Below are positions 37,242-46,614 of a DNA stretch of 64,000 bases, piece by piece. Position 1 is the first letter of the stretch, and every line of letters begins with the position of its first letter. The notes below the pieces were generated by a model. That model was not told where the DNA came from. It did no database searches and saw only the letters and a program-made list of their open reading frames with translations. Both the position numbers and the translations under genes were made by a program. Origin of the DNA: Faecalicatena faecalis (GTDB lineage: Bacteria > Bacillota > Clostridia > Lachnospirales > Lachnospiraceae); the NCBI RefSeq assembly GCF_012524165.2, contig NZ_JABACJ020000005.1:164455-228454 (forward strand), read 5' to 3'.

Positions 37242-38834
37242 ATGTCAGAGATTACGAATGAAATAAAGAAAAGAAGAACGTTTGCGATTATATCCCACCC
37301 TGATGCGGGAAAGACGACACTGACGGAGAAGTTCCTGCTTTACGGAGGCGCCATCAACCAGGCGGGCTCTGTAAAAGGAAAGGCAACTGCAAAACATGCG
37401 GTTTCAGACTGGATGGAGATTGAAAAGGAGAGAGGTATTTCTGTGACCTCTTCTGTCTTACAGTTTAATTATGGAGGATATTGTATTAATATCCTGGATA
37501 CACCGGGACATCAGGATTTCTCGGAGGATACGTACCGTACCCTCATGGCTGCGGATTCCGCGGTCATGGTGATCGATGCTTCAAAGGGCGTGGAGGCACA
37601 GACAAGGAAGCTGTTCAAGGTCTGCGTGATGCGCCATATCCCGATTTTTACATTTATCAATAAAATGGATCGAGAGGCAAGGGATACCTTCGAGCTTTTG
37701 GATGAAATCGAGAAGGAGTTAGGAATTGCGACCTGCCCGATCAACTGGCCGATCGGTTCTGGAAAAGCCTTTAAGGGTGTCTATGACAGGGCACAAAAAG
37801 AGGTGGAGCTGTTCTCTGATACGAATAAGGGGACGACGACCGGAGAAGTACGTAAGATTGATTCCAACAATCCAGAATTAGATTGGATTTTGGGGACCGA
37901 GGCTAAGATCGCATTAGAAGATGAAATCGAACTGCTGGATGGAGCGTCCGCAGAATTTGACCAGGAGATGGTCAACAGAGGAGAGCTGTCACCTGTGTTT
38001 TTCGGTTCTGCATTGACGAACTTTGGTGTGGAGACCTTTTTGCAGCATTTCCTCAAAATGACAAGCTCTCCGCTTCCAAGGATGTCAGATCACGGCGAGA
38101 TTGACCCGATGACAGAGCCGGATTTTTCCGCGTTCGTCTTTAAGATACAGGCAAACATGAACAAGGCCCACAGAGACAGAATCGCATTCATGAGAATCTG
38201 CTCCGGTAAGTTTGAAGCTGGGATGTCTGTCTACCATGTGCAGGGCGGCAAGGATGTGCGTCTGTCACAGCCACAGCAGATGATGGCGAGCGAAAGGAAG
38301 ATGGTGGAGCAGGCATACGGCGGGGATATCATTGGAATCTTTGATCCGGGCATCTTTTCCATTGGAGATACATTGACGACCTCGAAAGAAAAGTTTGCCT
38401 ATGAAGGGATTCCAACCTTTGCACCCGAGCATTTTGCCCGAGTGCGTCAGGTGGATACCATGAAGCGGAAGCAGTTCGTCAAGGGAATCAATCAGATCGC
38501 TCAGGAAGGTGCGATTCAGATTTTCCAGGAGTACAACACTGGGATGGAAGAGATTATCGTGGGAGTCGTGGGTGTACTGCAGTTCGATGTGCTCAAGTAC
38601 CGTCTAAAGAATGAGTACAATGTAGAAATCCGACTGGAGAACCTGCCTTACGAGCACATCCGCTGGATTGAAAATGAGGAGATCAACATGGACAAACTGG
38701 TCGGAACCTCTGATATGAAGAAGATCAAAGACTTGAAAGATCGTCCGCTGCTGCTGTTCGTGCATGAGTGGAGCATCCGTATGACAATGGACCGCAATAA
38801 AGATCTGATCCTTTCCGAATTCGGTCGTTCCTGA
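37242..38834 (+). CDS. prfC: Peptide chain release factor 3
   Basis: This 530-residue translational GTPase has HPDAGKTTL (P-loop, ~19-27), DTPGHQDF (G3) and NKMD (G4), and full RF3 length. It recycles RF1/RF2 from the ribosome after peptide release. It stands alone between spoIIIAH and the yqhY operon. Confidence 0.95.
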   Translation: MSEITNEIKKRRTFAIISHPDAGKTTLTEKFLLYGGAINQAGSVKGKATAKHAVSDWMEIEKERGISVTSSVLQFNYGGYCINILDTPGHQDFSEDTYRTLMAADSAVMVIDASKGVEAQTRKLFKVCVMRHIPIFTFINKMDREARDTFELLDEIEKELGIATCPINWPIGSGKAFKGVYDRAQKEVELFSDTNKGTTTGEVRKIDSNNPELDWILGTEAKIALEDEIELLDGASAEFDQEMVNRGELSPVFFGSALTNFGVETFLQHFLKMTSSPLPRMSDHGEIDPMTEPDFSAFVFKIQANMNKAHRDRIAFMRICSGKFEAGMSVYHVQGGKDVRLSQPQQMMASERKMVEQAYGGDIIGIFDPGIFSIGDTLTTSKEKFAYEGIPTFAPEHFARVRQVDTMKRKQFVKGINQIAQEGAIQIFQEYNTGMEEIIVGVVGVLQFDVLKYRLKNEYNVEIRLENLPYEHIRWIENEEINMDKLVGTSDMKKIKDLKDRPLLLFVHEWSIRMTMDRNKDLILSEFGRS

Positions 38835-38843
38835 TATTTCCCT

Positions 38844-38871
38844 TTGCAAACATAGGGATATTTGTTATAAT
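38844..38871 (+). promoter_or_regulatory. Promoter for yqhY
   Basis: TTGCAA (38844-38849), a 16-bp spacer and TATAAT (38866-38871). It overlaps an imperfect ATATTTCCCT/AGGGATAT hairpin that may end prfC transcripts. Confidence 0.7.
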
Positions 38872-38921
38872 GTAAAAAGAATCAAAACAAAAAGAATTAA
38901 ACCGACGGGAGGTTTTTACAA

Positions 38922-39305
38922 ATGGCAAAGGATGAAAGAAATACTTATTCAATACAGAACGACTCCAGTATGGGAGAAGTCAAGATTGCAGACGAGGTCG
39001 TTGCAATCATAGCAGCACTTGCAGCTACCGAGGTGGAAGGCGTTGCATCTATGGCAGGGAACATCACCAACGAACTGATCAGCAAGCTTGGTATGAAGAA
39101 CCTTTCCAAGGGAGTAAAAGTGGACGTGCTTGAGGGTGTCGTGACCGTATCCCTGGCATTAAATTTGAAATATAACTATAGTATCATGGAAATCTCATCT
39201 AAGGTACAGGAAAAAGTAAAGAACGCGATTGAGAATATGACAGGACTCGAAGTTGCTGATGTCAACATCAAAGTAGCCGGTGTCGAAATGGAGAGTCAGG
39301 AGTAG
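38922..39305 (+). CDS. yqhY: Asp23/Gls24 family protein YqhY
   Basis: This 127-residue Asp23/Gls24-family protein has the family segments ADEVVAIIAALAATEVEGV and VTVSLALNLKYN. In Firmicutes yqhY lies beside accBC or nusB and has been linked to lipid metabolism and envelope homeostasis. The mechanism is unclear. It is separated from nusB by 900 bp containing two large inverted-repeat elements. Confidence 0.9.
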   Translation: MAKDERNTYSIQNDSSMGEVKIADEVVAIIAALAATEVEGVASMAGNITNELISKLGMKNLSKGVKVDVLEGVVTVSLALNLKYNYSIMEISSKVQEKVKNAIENMTGLEVADVNIKVAGVEMESQE

Positions 39306-39330
39306 GAAGAAAAGTTTGGATGTATGATGG

Positions 39331-39629
39331 AGGTCGCTTGAGGTAAGATCAGCCGGAGCTCTGTGGTGCAGTCCAATGCCGATGCAAAGTGCAGGCCGTT
39401 TGCAAACGGATTCTAAGAACAGAAAAGCGGAAAATGAAGGTACAGCTGACACATCACGGGAAAATCGATATTTTCCCGCTCTGGGTCAGCTAGAAATGTG
39501 ATTCGGAATCACATTTCTCCCTCCATTTTCCGCTTTTCTGTCCTAAGAATCCGTAAGCGCACTATAAGCACTTCGCATCGGCATTGGACTGCATCGCAGA
39601 GCTCCGACTGGTCTTACCTCAAGCTAGGT
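39331..39629 (-). repeat. Large inverted-repeat element B1 (yqhY downstream)
   Basis: Outer arms start GCTTGAGGTAAGA-like at 39336 and mirror at 39575-39624, sharing GGAGCTCTG and GCAGTCCAATGCCGATGC. Inner arms around CAGAAAAGCGGAAAATG close a 78-nt head (39441-39518). The head is almost identical to that of element A1, with scattered changes. Ends match A1: GGTCGCT on the left and CTAGGNNCATC on the right. Confidence 0.87.
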
Positions 39630-39814
39630 TCATCCAATTGGTCCTGCAAAATTTACTTCCTTGGGAGCTGACTTACCGGTAAATGCATGCTTACATTTGT
39701 GTCCTTGTGGACGTTATAGTTGTGTGTCCTCAGGATCTTGAATGATTCTAAAAACCGTGATTTTTACGCGCTATTCCCCCGAGGATAACTTTCTTTCCAA
39801 TCAGGATGAGCGTA
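39630..39814. other. Spacer between elements B1 and B4
   Basis: This 185-bp AT-rich stretch has short hairpins such as GTCC-TTGT-GGAC. I see no supported gene, promoter or RNA in it. Confidence 0.5.
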
Positions 39815-40096
39815 GTCTGCCAGAAGGAGGGGAGGGCGGGGAGTGGACATGCATACCGGGGCGCAGGCGTAGAATAAGCTTAGCAGGACTTTATAAAATT
39901 CAGCCAGATCAGCGGAATGGAATTTGTTTTCCAAAACAAATTCCAACAAGTGTTGAGCTGCGTTTGCATCAGCAAACGGAGCGAATCACTTGGCTTTCCG
40001 TTGATCTGGCTGAATTTTATTTAGTCCTGTTTAGCGAATGGAAAGCCGCGCCCCGGTATGCATGTCCACTCCCCGCCCTCCCCTCCTTCTGGCAGA
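39815..40096 (+). repeat. Large inverted-repeat element B4 (nusB upstream)
   Basis: Long GC-rich outer arms (GTCTGCCAGAAGGAGGGG at 39815 and its complement ending 40096) continue through CATGCATACCGGGGCGC. Inner arms AAAATTCAGCCAGATCA close a 78-nt head (39918-39995). The head carries a GGAATTTGTTT/AAACAAATTCC hairpin and a CAAGTG/CACTTG stem topped by CGTTTGC-ATCA-GCAAACG. Plus orientation, like A3. Confidence 0.87.
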
Positions 40097-40223
40097 CGGC
40101 CCCTCCTTTTTTCCGAAAGTATGTTTTCCAAGAATAGTTGCAAAGAGGTGGGAATCTGTAGTATAATAATCGGAGTTGTAACATGTCCCCCGTTTTTAGG
40201 AGACATTAATGAAAGGAGCCACT

Positions 40224-40622
40224 ATGGTAAGAAGAGAACTTCGGGAGCACATTTTTAAGATACTGTTCCAGATTGAATTCAATGATATGAGTGATATGCC
40301 GGAGCACTTGATGCTTTATTTTGAGAATTTAGAGAGTGCTACAGATGAAGATAAAGAATACATAAAGAACAAGTTTGAAGCAGCAGCCAAGAAAGTCGAG
40401 GAGATTGACGCCATCCTGAATGAGAAGACGACAGGGTGGAAGACTACTAGAATGAGCAAGGTGGATCTGACGATCTTACGTCTGGCGGTCTATGAGATGA
40501 AGTGGGATGATGATGTGCCGACGGGAGTCGCTATCAATGAGGCCGTGGAGCTGGCGAAGAGATTCAGCGGAGAAGAAGGCCCAGCATTTGTAAATGGAGT
40601 GCTCGGAAAGCTGGCAGACTAG
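40224..40622 (+). CDS. nusB: Transcription antitermination protein NusB
   Basis: This 132-residue helical protein has NusB signatures (RRELREHIFKILFQIEF, AINEAVELAKRFSGEEGPAFVNGVLGKL). With NusE (S10) it binds boxA of rRNA transcripts and prevents premature termination. ATG 40224 is chosen for AAAGGAG 6 nt upstream. Confidence 0.95.
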   Translation: MVRRELREHIFKILFQIEFNDMSDMPEHLMLYFENLESATDEDKEYIKNKFEAAAKKVEEIDAILNEKTTGWKTTRMSKVDLTILRLAVYEMKWDDDVPTGVAINEAVELAKRFSGEEGPAFVNGVLGKLAD

Positions 40623-40735
40623 GTCAGACTGACAGTTGAGAAGAGCTTGGCAGACCAGATCAGACTGGAAGACGGAATCAGACAGCAGCCGGATACCGAC
40701 AAGATTGGATGATCCGGCTTTTGGGAGGGTACAGG

Positions 40736-41950
40736 ATGCGTAATGTCTATACGGTAAAGCAGGTCAATGCATATATTAAGAATATGTTCACTCAAGACTT
40801 CATGTTGAACCGGATTTATGTGAAGGGTGAAGTATCTAACTGCAAATACCATACATCAGGGCATATATATTTTTCACTCAAGGATGAGTCCGGCACGATT
40901 GCCTGCGTGATGTTCGCGGGCTCGCGATCAGGGCTTTCTTTTCGTATGCAGGAAGGACAGCAGGTCGTTGTTCTGGGCTCTGTCAATGTGTATGAAAGAG
41001 ATGGTAAATATCAGCTTTATGCCAGGGAGATCATCTTAGACGGTGCGGGGCTTCTTTATGAGAAGTTTGAGGCCCTGAAGAAAGAGTTAGAAGAGATGGG
41101 GATGTTCGCGAAGGAGTACAAGCAGCCGATTCCGTCTTATGTAAAGACGGTGGGAATCGTGACGGCTCCCACGGGAGCAGCGGTCCGGGATATCATCAAT
41201 ATTGCTTCCAGGCGCAACCCCTATGTGCAGTTGATTTTGTATCCGGCCCTGGTTCAGGGGGAAGGTGCGGCGGCGAGCATTGTCAGAGGAATCCAGGCTC
41301 TGGAGAAGAAAGGCGTGGATGTCATGATCGTGGGCCGCGGCGGCGGTTCCATTGAGGATCTCTGGGCTTTTAACGAGGAGTCCGTGGCAAGAGCGATTTT
41401 TGAGTGTCGTGTACCGGTCATTTCCGCGGTCGGGCATGAGACAGATACAACGATTGCAGATTATGTGGCGGATCTGCGTGCCCCTACACCTTCAGCAGCG
41501 GCTGAGCTGGCAGTCTATGAATATTTGAAAGTTGCAGGGACCATGCGTGAATATGAGGCCCGTATGCGCAGAAATATGATGCAGAGGATCACAGCCGAGA
41601 GGCGAAGGAGCGAGCAGGCGGCACTCAAGCTGAGGCTGACGCATCCCAGACAGAAGCTGTTGGAGAAGCGGCAGCGTGCCGTAGATTTGGAGCAGAGACT
41701 GCGTCTTAGGATGGAGGAATGTCTGAATCAGCGAAGACATCGTTTCGCTCTGTATGTAGAACAGATGAAGGGGCTGTCCCCTTTAACCAAACTGAATCAG
41801 GGATATTCTTATGTAGAAGGTCCTTCTGGTGAAAATGTGAAGTCTGTACATCAGACAAAGCCGGGGGATGAAATCAGGATTTTTATGACGGATGGTAATG
41901 TCCGTGCAGAAGTGAAAGAGATTGCGGAGGTGACAGAGGATGGCAGGTAA
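40736..41950 (+). CDS. xseA: Exodeoxyribonuclease VII large subunit
   Basis: This 404-residue protein has an N-terminal OB fold, a catalytic domain (GRGGGSIEDLWAFN near 200, GHETDTTIAD, RAPTPSAAAE) and a C-terminal coiled coil. With XseB it degrades single-stranded DNA from both ends to oligonucleotides. ATG 40736 follows GGGAGGG. folD, which sits between nusB and xseA in Bacillus, is absent here. It overlaps xseB by 11 nt. Confidence 0.95.
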   Translation: MRNVYTVKQVNAYIKNMFTQDFMLNRIYVKGEVSNCKYHTSGHIYFSLKDESGTIACVMFAGSRSGLSFRMQEGQQVVVLGSVNVYERDGKYQLYAREIILDGAGLLYEKFEALKKELEEMGMFAKEYKQPIPSYVKTVGIVTAPTGAAVRDIINIASRRNPYVQLILYPALVQGEGAAASIVRGIQALEKKGVDVMIVGRGGGSIEDLWAFNEESVARAIFECRVPVISAVGHETDTTIADYVADLRAPTPSAAAELAVYEYLKVAGTMREYEARMRRNMMQRITAERRRSEQAALKLRLTHPRQKLLEKRQRAVDLEQRLRLRMEECLNQRRHRFALYVEQMKGLSPLTKLNQGYSYVEGPSGENVKSVHQTKPGDEIRIFMTDGNVRAEVKEIAEVTEDGR

Positions 41951-42182
41951 GACGGCCGGCAAGGCGAAAGAAACAGAAGAAAAGAAGCTTTCTCTGGAGG
42001 AACTCTTTGAGAACCTGGATGAGGTGGTGTCCAGACTGGAAGGCGAGGATATTTCACTGGAGGAATCCTTTCAGCTCTATCAAAAGGGGATGGAGATGCT
42101 CAAGGAGTGCAATGAAACGATAGATACAGTAGAGAAGAAGGTCCAGATGCTGGATGAGGATGGTGAAGTTCATGAATTTTAA
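41940..42182 (+). CDS. xseB: Exodeoxyribonuclease VII small subunit
   Basis: This 80-residue helical protein has the family core LEELFENLDEVVSRLEGEDISLEES. It binds the XseA coiled coil. The ATG lies inside xseA and the end overlaps ispA, giving a tightly coupled trio. Confidence 0.94.
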   Translation: MAGKTAGKAKETEEKKLSLEELFENLDEVVSRLEGEDISLEESFQLYQKGMEMLKECNETIDTVEKKVQMLDEDGEVHEF

Positions 42183-43062
42183 AGAAACATACCAAAGAAA
42201 AGTAGAGGAGATCGAGCAGATTTTGAGGGCATATCTGCCGGAACAGGAAGGGTATCAGAAGGTCATCATGGAGGCGATGGAATACAGCCTGATGGCAGGA
42301 GGTAAAAGACTGCGGCCGATGCTGATGAAGGAGTCATACCGACTGTTCGGCGGAGAATCTGCCTTGATCGAGCCGTTCATGGCAGCAATCGAGATGATAC
42401 ACACCTATTCTCTGGTACACGACGATCTGCCGGCGATGGATAATGATGACTACCGCAGGGGCAGGAAAACGACACATGTGGTATACGGGGAAGATATGGG
42501 AATCCTTGCAGGGGATGCCCTTTTGAATTATGCCTTCGAGACTGCTGCAAAGGCCTTTGATATGGCGCCGCAGGCAAGTCTTGAGATTGGAAAGGCGATG
42601 CAGATTCTGGCGAAAAAAGCTGGCATCTATGGGATGATCGGCGGTCAGGTCGTGGATGTGAAATCTACGAAAACTACGGTTTCCGGCGAGGTATTAGATT
42701 TTATCTATAAGCTGAAGACAGGGGCTTTGATTGAATCTTCTATGATGATTGGTGCAGTTCTTGCAGGAGCAGATGAGGCACAGGTGAAGACAATAGAGGA
42801 GATCGCGGGGATGGTCGGCCTGGCATTCCAGATTCAGGATGATATTCTGGATGTCATTAGCACTGCAGAGGTTCTTGGCAAACCAATTCACAGTGATGAA
42901 AAGAATGAGAAGACAACATATGTGACATGGAAAGGTCTGGATGAGGCGAAGGCACTTGTGGAGCAGATTTCCATGGAAGCAATACAAAAGTTAGAGAGCC
43001 TGAATCCGCCGGATATGTATCTGGCAGAGTTGTTAGAATCCCTGATCCACCGGGATAAATAG
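42172..43062 (+). CDS. ispA: Farnesyl/geranyl diphosphate synthase
   Basis: This 296-residue all-helical prenyltransferase has the first aspartate-rich motif DDLPAMDNDD near residue 84 and the second QIQDDILD near 221. It condenses IPP with DMAPP or GPP. It lies beside dxs, the entry enzyme of the MEP pathway. ATG 42172 is the likeliest start; 42154 is also in frame. Product chain length is inferred from family, not shown. Confidence 0.92.
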   Translation: MNFKETYQRKVEEIEQILRAYLPEQEGYQKVIMEAMEYSLMAGGKRLRPMLMKESYRLFGGESALIEPFMAAIEMIHTYSLVHDDLPAMDNDDYRRGRKTTHVVYGEDMGILAGDALLNYAFETAAKAFDMAPQASLEIGKAMQILAKKAGIYGMIGGQVVDVKSTKTTVSGEVLDFIYKLKTGALIESSMMIGAVLAGADEAQVKTIEEIAGMVGLAFQIQDDILDVISTAEVLGKPIHSDEKNEKTTYVTWKGLDEAKALVEQISMEAIQKLESLNPPDMYLAELLESLIHRDK

Positions 43063-43085
43063 AAATCAGGAAAGAGGAATTCCTT

Positions 43086-44960
43086 ATGATATTAGAAAAA
43101 ATCCAAAAGGAAAATGATATCAAACAGTTGGAGCCGGAGGAATTGGGGCTTCTGGCAGAGGAAATCCGGGAGTTTCTGATCGAGAAGATCAGTATGACCG
43201 GGGGACATCTGGCATCGAATCTGGGCGTGGTGGAGCTTACGATGGCTTTGCACCTTGCATTTGATCTGCCTGGGGATAAGATGATCTGGGATGTGGGACA
43301 TCAGGCATACACCCATAAGATTCTGACCGGACGCAGGGCAGGCTTTGACGATCTGCGAAAATATGGCGGAATGAGCGGTTTCCCGAAGCGTAAGGAAAGC
43401 GATTGTGATGCCTTTGATACCGGTCACAGCTCTACCTCCATTTCCGCAGGGCTGGGCTATGTCGCGGCCAGGGATATCCAGGGGCAGGATCATCATGTCA
43501 TTTCGATTATTGGGGATGGGTCCATGACCGGAGGGATGGCCTATGAAGCATTGAATAATGCATCACGGTTGAAGAGTAATTTTATTATTGTATTGAACGA
43601 CAATAACATGTCCATCTCTGAAAATGTAGGCGGCATGTCCAAATATCTGAATGGCCTGCGCACGGCGGATGCCTATGTGGGATTGAAAAAAGGTGTGGAG
43701 GATACCCTTCTTAAGATTCCGGTGCAGGGAGAGAAAATCATCCACCAGATGAAGAAGACAAAGAGCGGAATTAAGCAGTTGATCGTACCCGGAATGTTTT
43801 TTGAGGATATGGGAATCACTTATTTAGGTCCGGTGGATGGGCACGATGTGAAGAGACTATACAAGGCCTTCCAAGAGGCAAAACGGGTAGATCATGCAGT
43901 TCTGGTTCATGTCCTGACGAAGAAAGGAAAGGGCTACGAGCCAGCGGAAAAGAATCCATCCCGTTTTCATGGGACAGGACCATTTGTGATCGAGACCGGG
44001 GAGCCGAAGTCAAAAAGCACAAAGGACAGCTATACGGATGTCTTTTCCAAGGTGCTGTGCGACATCGGCAGAAAGGACGAAAAGGTCGTGGCAATCACGG
44101 CGGCAATGGCAGGCGGAACGGGGCTTGACCGCTTTAAGAAGCATTTTCCAGATCGTTTCTTTGACGTGGGGATTGCGGAGGAGCATGCCCTTACGTTTGC
44201 GGCAGGACTTGCGGCAGGAGGGATGAAGCCGGTCGTGGCGTTATACTCTTCCTTTTTACAGCGGGCTTATGACCAGGCTATCCATGACATCTGTCTCCAG
44301 AAGCTTCCGGTCGTACTGGCGGTAGACCGCGCAGGACTGGTGGGCAGTGATGGGGAGACACATCAGGGGCTGTTCGATCTGTCCTTCTTATCCACGATTC
44401 CGAATATGACCGTGATGTCACCGAAGAACCGTTGGGAGATGGCAGATATGATTCGTTTTGCCGTTGATTTTAACTGTCCTGTAGCACTCCGGTATCCGAG
44501 AGGAGAGGCATATGAGGGACTTAAGGAGTTCCGTGCCCCGCTTGTATATGGCAAAGGGGAGGTCCTGTATGAGGAGGAAGATATTGCCCTCTTTTTTGTA
44601 GGTCATATGGCTTCGATCGCTGAGAGAGTGCGAACCCGGCTCAAGGAGATCGGTTATAGCTGCAGTCTCATCAATGCCAGGTTCGTGAAGCCTCTGGATG
44701 AGGCGCTCTTAGAACAGATGGCGAAAGAGCATTCCCTGTTCGTTACGGTGGAAGAGAATGTTTTGACAGGCGGCTATGGAGAACAACTGTTAGAATATGT
44801 GTCCCGGGCACGTCTTGATGTGGATGTCCTTAATATCGGAATCCCGGATGATTATGTAGAACACGGGAATGTGGATGTCCTGCGCCATGAGGTCGGCCTG
44901 GATGAAGAGACTATTGTAAAGCAGATTATTACAGAATATGTGACGATAAGGAAAGAATAG
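43086..44960 (+). CDS. dxs: 1-deoxy-D-xylulose-5-phosphate synthase
   Basis: This 624-residue thiamine-diphosphate enzyme makes DXP from pyruvate and glyceraldehyde 3-phosphate, the first step of MEP isoprenoid synthesis. The TPP/Mg motif GDGSMTGG...NDNNMS is complete, as is the DVGIAEEHA segment with the catalytic Glu. AGAGG precedes the ATG. It ends 2 bp before tlyA. Confidence 0.97.
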   Translation: MILEKIQKENDIKQLEPEELGLLAEEIREFLIEKISMTGGHLASNLGVVELTMALHLAFDLPGDKMIWDVGHQAYTHKILTGRRAGFDDLRKYGGMSGFPKRKESDCDAFDTGHSSTSISAGLGYVAARDIQGQDHHVISIIGDGSMTGGMAYEALNNASRLKSNFIIVLNDNNMSISENVGGMSKYLNGLRTADAYVGLKKGVEDTLLKIPVQGEKIIHQMKKTKSGIKQLIVPGMFFEDMGITYLGPVDGHDVKRLYKAFQEAKRVDHAVLVHVLTKKGKGYEPAEKNPSRFHGTGPFVIETGEPKSKSTKDSYTDVFSKVLCDIGRKDEKVVAITAAMAGGTGLDRFKKHFPDRFFDVGIAEEHALTFAAGLAAGGMKPVVALYSSFLQRAYDQAIHDICLQKLPVVLAVDRAGLVGSDGETHQGLFDLSFLSTIPNMTVMSPKNRWEMADMIRFAVDFNCPVALRYPRGEAYEGLKEFRAPLVYGKGEVLYEEEDIALFFVGHMASIAERVRTRLKEIGYSCSLINARFVKPLDEALLEQMAKEHSLFVTVEENVLTGGYGEQLLEYVSRARLDVDVLNIGIPDDYVEHGNVDVLRHEVGLDEETIVKQIITEYVTIRKE

Positions 44961-44962
44961 AC

Positions 44963-45766
44963 ATGAAGGAACGATTAGATGTTCTGCTTGTGAAACGCAA
45001 CCTTGCAGAATCCAGAGAAAAAGCAAAAGCCATCATTATGTCCGGCAATGTATTTGTGGACGGTGAGAGGGAAGACAAGGCAGGCTCTTCCTTTTCTGAG
45101 GATGTACAGATCGAGGTGAAGGGCCATACACTGCCATATGTAAGCCGGGGCGGACTGAAGCTTGAAAAAGCACTTGCGAATTTTGACGTTACGGTGGAAG
45201 GGAAGGTCTGTACGGATGTAGGTTCTTCCACGGGAGGCTTTACAGACTGCATGCTCCAGAACGGGGCAGTCAAAGTCTTTGCCATCGATGTGGGGCGCGG
45301 ACAACTGGACTGGAAGCTTCGTCAGGATGAGAGGGTCGTATGTATGGAGAAGACCAACATCCGTTATGTGACCCCGGAAGATATCGGGGAGCCGGTAGAT
45401 TTTTCTTCCATTGATGTCTCTTTTATCTCCCTGACTAAGGTTCTTGAGCCGATTCGCAACTATCTGACAGCGGATGGGGAGATTGTCGCTCTGATCAAGC
45501 CGCAGTTTGAGGCAGGACGTGAAAAGGTCGGGAAAAAAGGTGTGGTGAGAGAGCGCAGCACTCATCATGAGGTCATTGAAAAGGTGGCTTCTTACGCCAA
45601 TTCAATTGGATTTGAAATTTTAAATATTGACTTTTCTCCGATCAAGGGACCGGAGGGAAACATTGAATACCTGATTCATTTGAAAAAGCGGGAAGAAGGC
45701 GCACCAGAGATTGCAGTGGATCTGCAGTCTGTCGTAGATAGAGCATTTGAAACTTTGGCTAAATAA
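44963..45766 (+). CDS. tlyA: TlyA-family rRNA methyltransferase
   Basis: This 267-residue protein has an N-terminal S4 RNA-binding domain (~1-60) and a FtsJ-type SAM methyltransferase domain (DVGSSTGGFTDCML). Homologues 2'-O-methylate rRNA cytidines; some were called hemolysins. Position after dxs matches B. subtilis yqxC. Confidence 0.92.
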   Translation: MKERLDVLLVKRNLAESREKAKAIIMSGNVFVDGEREDKAGSSFSEDVQIEVKGHTLPYVSRGGLKLEKALANFDVTVEGKVCTDVGSSTGGFTDCMLQNGAVKVFAIDVGRGQLDWKLRQDERVVCMEKTNIRYVTPEDIGEPVDFSSIDVSFISLTKVLEPIRNYLTADGEIVALIKPQFEAGREKVGKKGVVRERSTHHEVIEKVASYANSIGFEILNIDFSPIKGPEGNIEYLIHLKKREEGAPEIAVDLQSVVDRAFETLAK

Positions 45767-45776
45767 GAGGTATAAG

Positions 45777-46610
45777 ATGGACAATTTTTATATGATAACC
45801 AATATGCTCAAAGACGGTGACCTCAGGATTACAAAAGAGATCATGGCGTATATTGAGCAGAATCAGAAACACTGTATCTTATCAGAAAAAGATGAAGAAG
45901 GACACATCATCCCGGGTACCGTGCCGAAAGGGATAGATTGTGCGCTTGTGTTAGGCGGGGATGGGACTCTCATCCGTGCCGCAAGGGAACTGGAAGGACA
46001 TAATATTCCGTTGCTTGGAATCAATCTTGGGACATTGGGTTACCTGACAGAGGTAGAACTCAATGATTATCAGAAGGCTCTTGATAAGCTGTTTGAATCC
46101 AGGCCCGTGATTGAGGAACGGATGATGATGCGCGGTACTGTGGAGGGACTGATCGATGATGTGGCCATGAATGATATCGTCGTGACGAGAGAGGGAAGCC
46201 TTCGGGTGGTCCATTTTAATGTATATGTCAACGGCGAGATGCTCAACAGCTATCTGGCGGACGGCGTAATCATTTCCACACCGACAGGGACGACCGGATA
46301 TAATCTTTCTGCGGGAGGTCCAATCGTAGAACCGACGGCCAGCATGTTCGTGATTACCCCGATCTGTTCCCATGCGCTGAATACGAGCAGCATCGTGCTT
46401 TCAGCAAAGGATACGATTGAGGTGGAAATCTGCGAGGGCCGTTATGGCAGGACGGAGCATGCAAGTGTTACATTTGATGGTGCCAGTACGGTGCCGTTGG
46501 TGACTGGAAATCGAATCCTGATCAGAAAGTCACAGGAAACAACGAAACTGGTGAAACTGAGTAAAGAGAGTTTTATGAAGACTATGCGCGAGAAAATGAA
46601 AGGAAACTAG
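45777..46610 (+). CDS. nadK: NAD kinase
   Basis: This 277-residue enzyme phosphorylates NAD to NADP. It has GGDGT (near residue 62), NLGTLGYLTE and the conserved TPTGTTGYNLSAGGPI motif. ATG 45777 follows AGAGG; an in-frame TTG at 45747 lies inside tlyA. Its insertion between tlyA and argR differs from Bacillus but is common in Clostridia. Confidence 0.95.
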   Translation: MDNFYMITNMLKDGDLRITKEIMAYIEQNQKHCILSEKDEEGHIIPGTVPKGIDCALVLGGDGTLIRAARELEGHNIPLLGINLGTLGYLTEVELNDYQKALDKLFESRPVIEERMMMRGTVEGLIDDVAMNDIVVTREGSLRVVHFNVYVNGEMLNSYLADGVIISTPTGTTGYNLSAGGPIVEPTASMFVITPICSHALNTSSIVLSAKDTIEVEICEGRYGRTEHASVTFDGASTVPLVTGNRILIRKSQETTKLVKLSKESFMKTMREKMKGN

Positions 46611-46614
46611 GACA

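Noticed and set aside
39815..40096. Integron attC site
   Set aside because: Foldable ssDNA of this kind was considered, but no integrase core sites or cassette genes are seen and the arms are too long and too perfect.
39742..40137. 131-residue open frame across element B4
   Set aside because: It runs through both arms of an inverted repeat, has no ribosome site and no family resemblance. The palindrome explains it.
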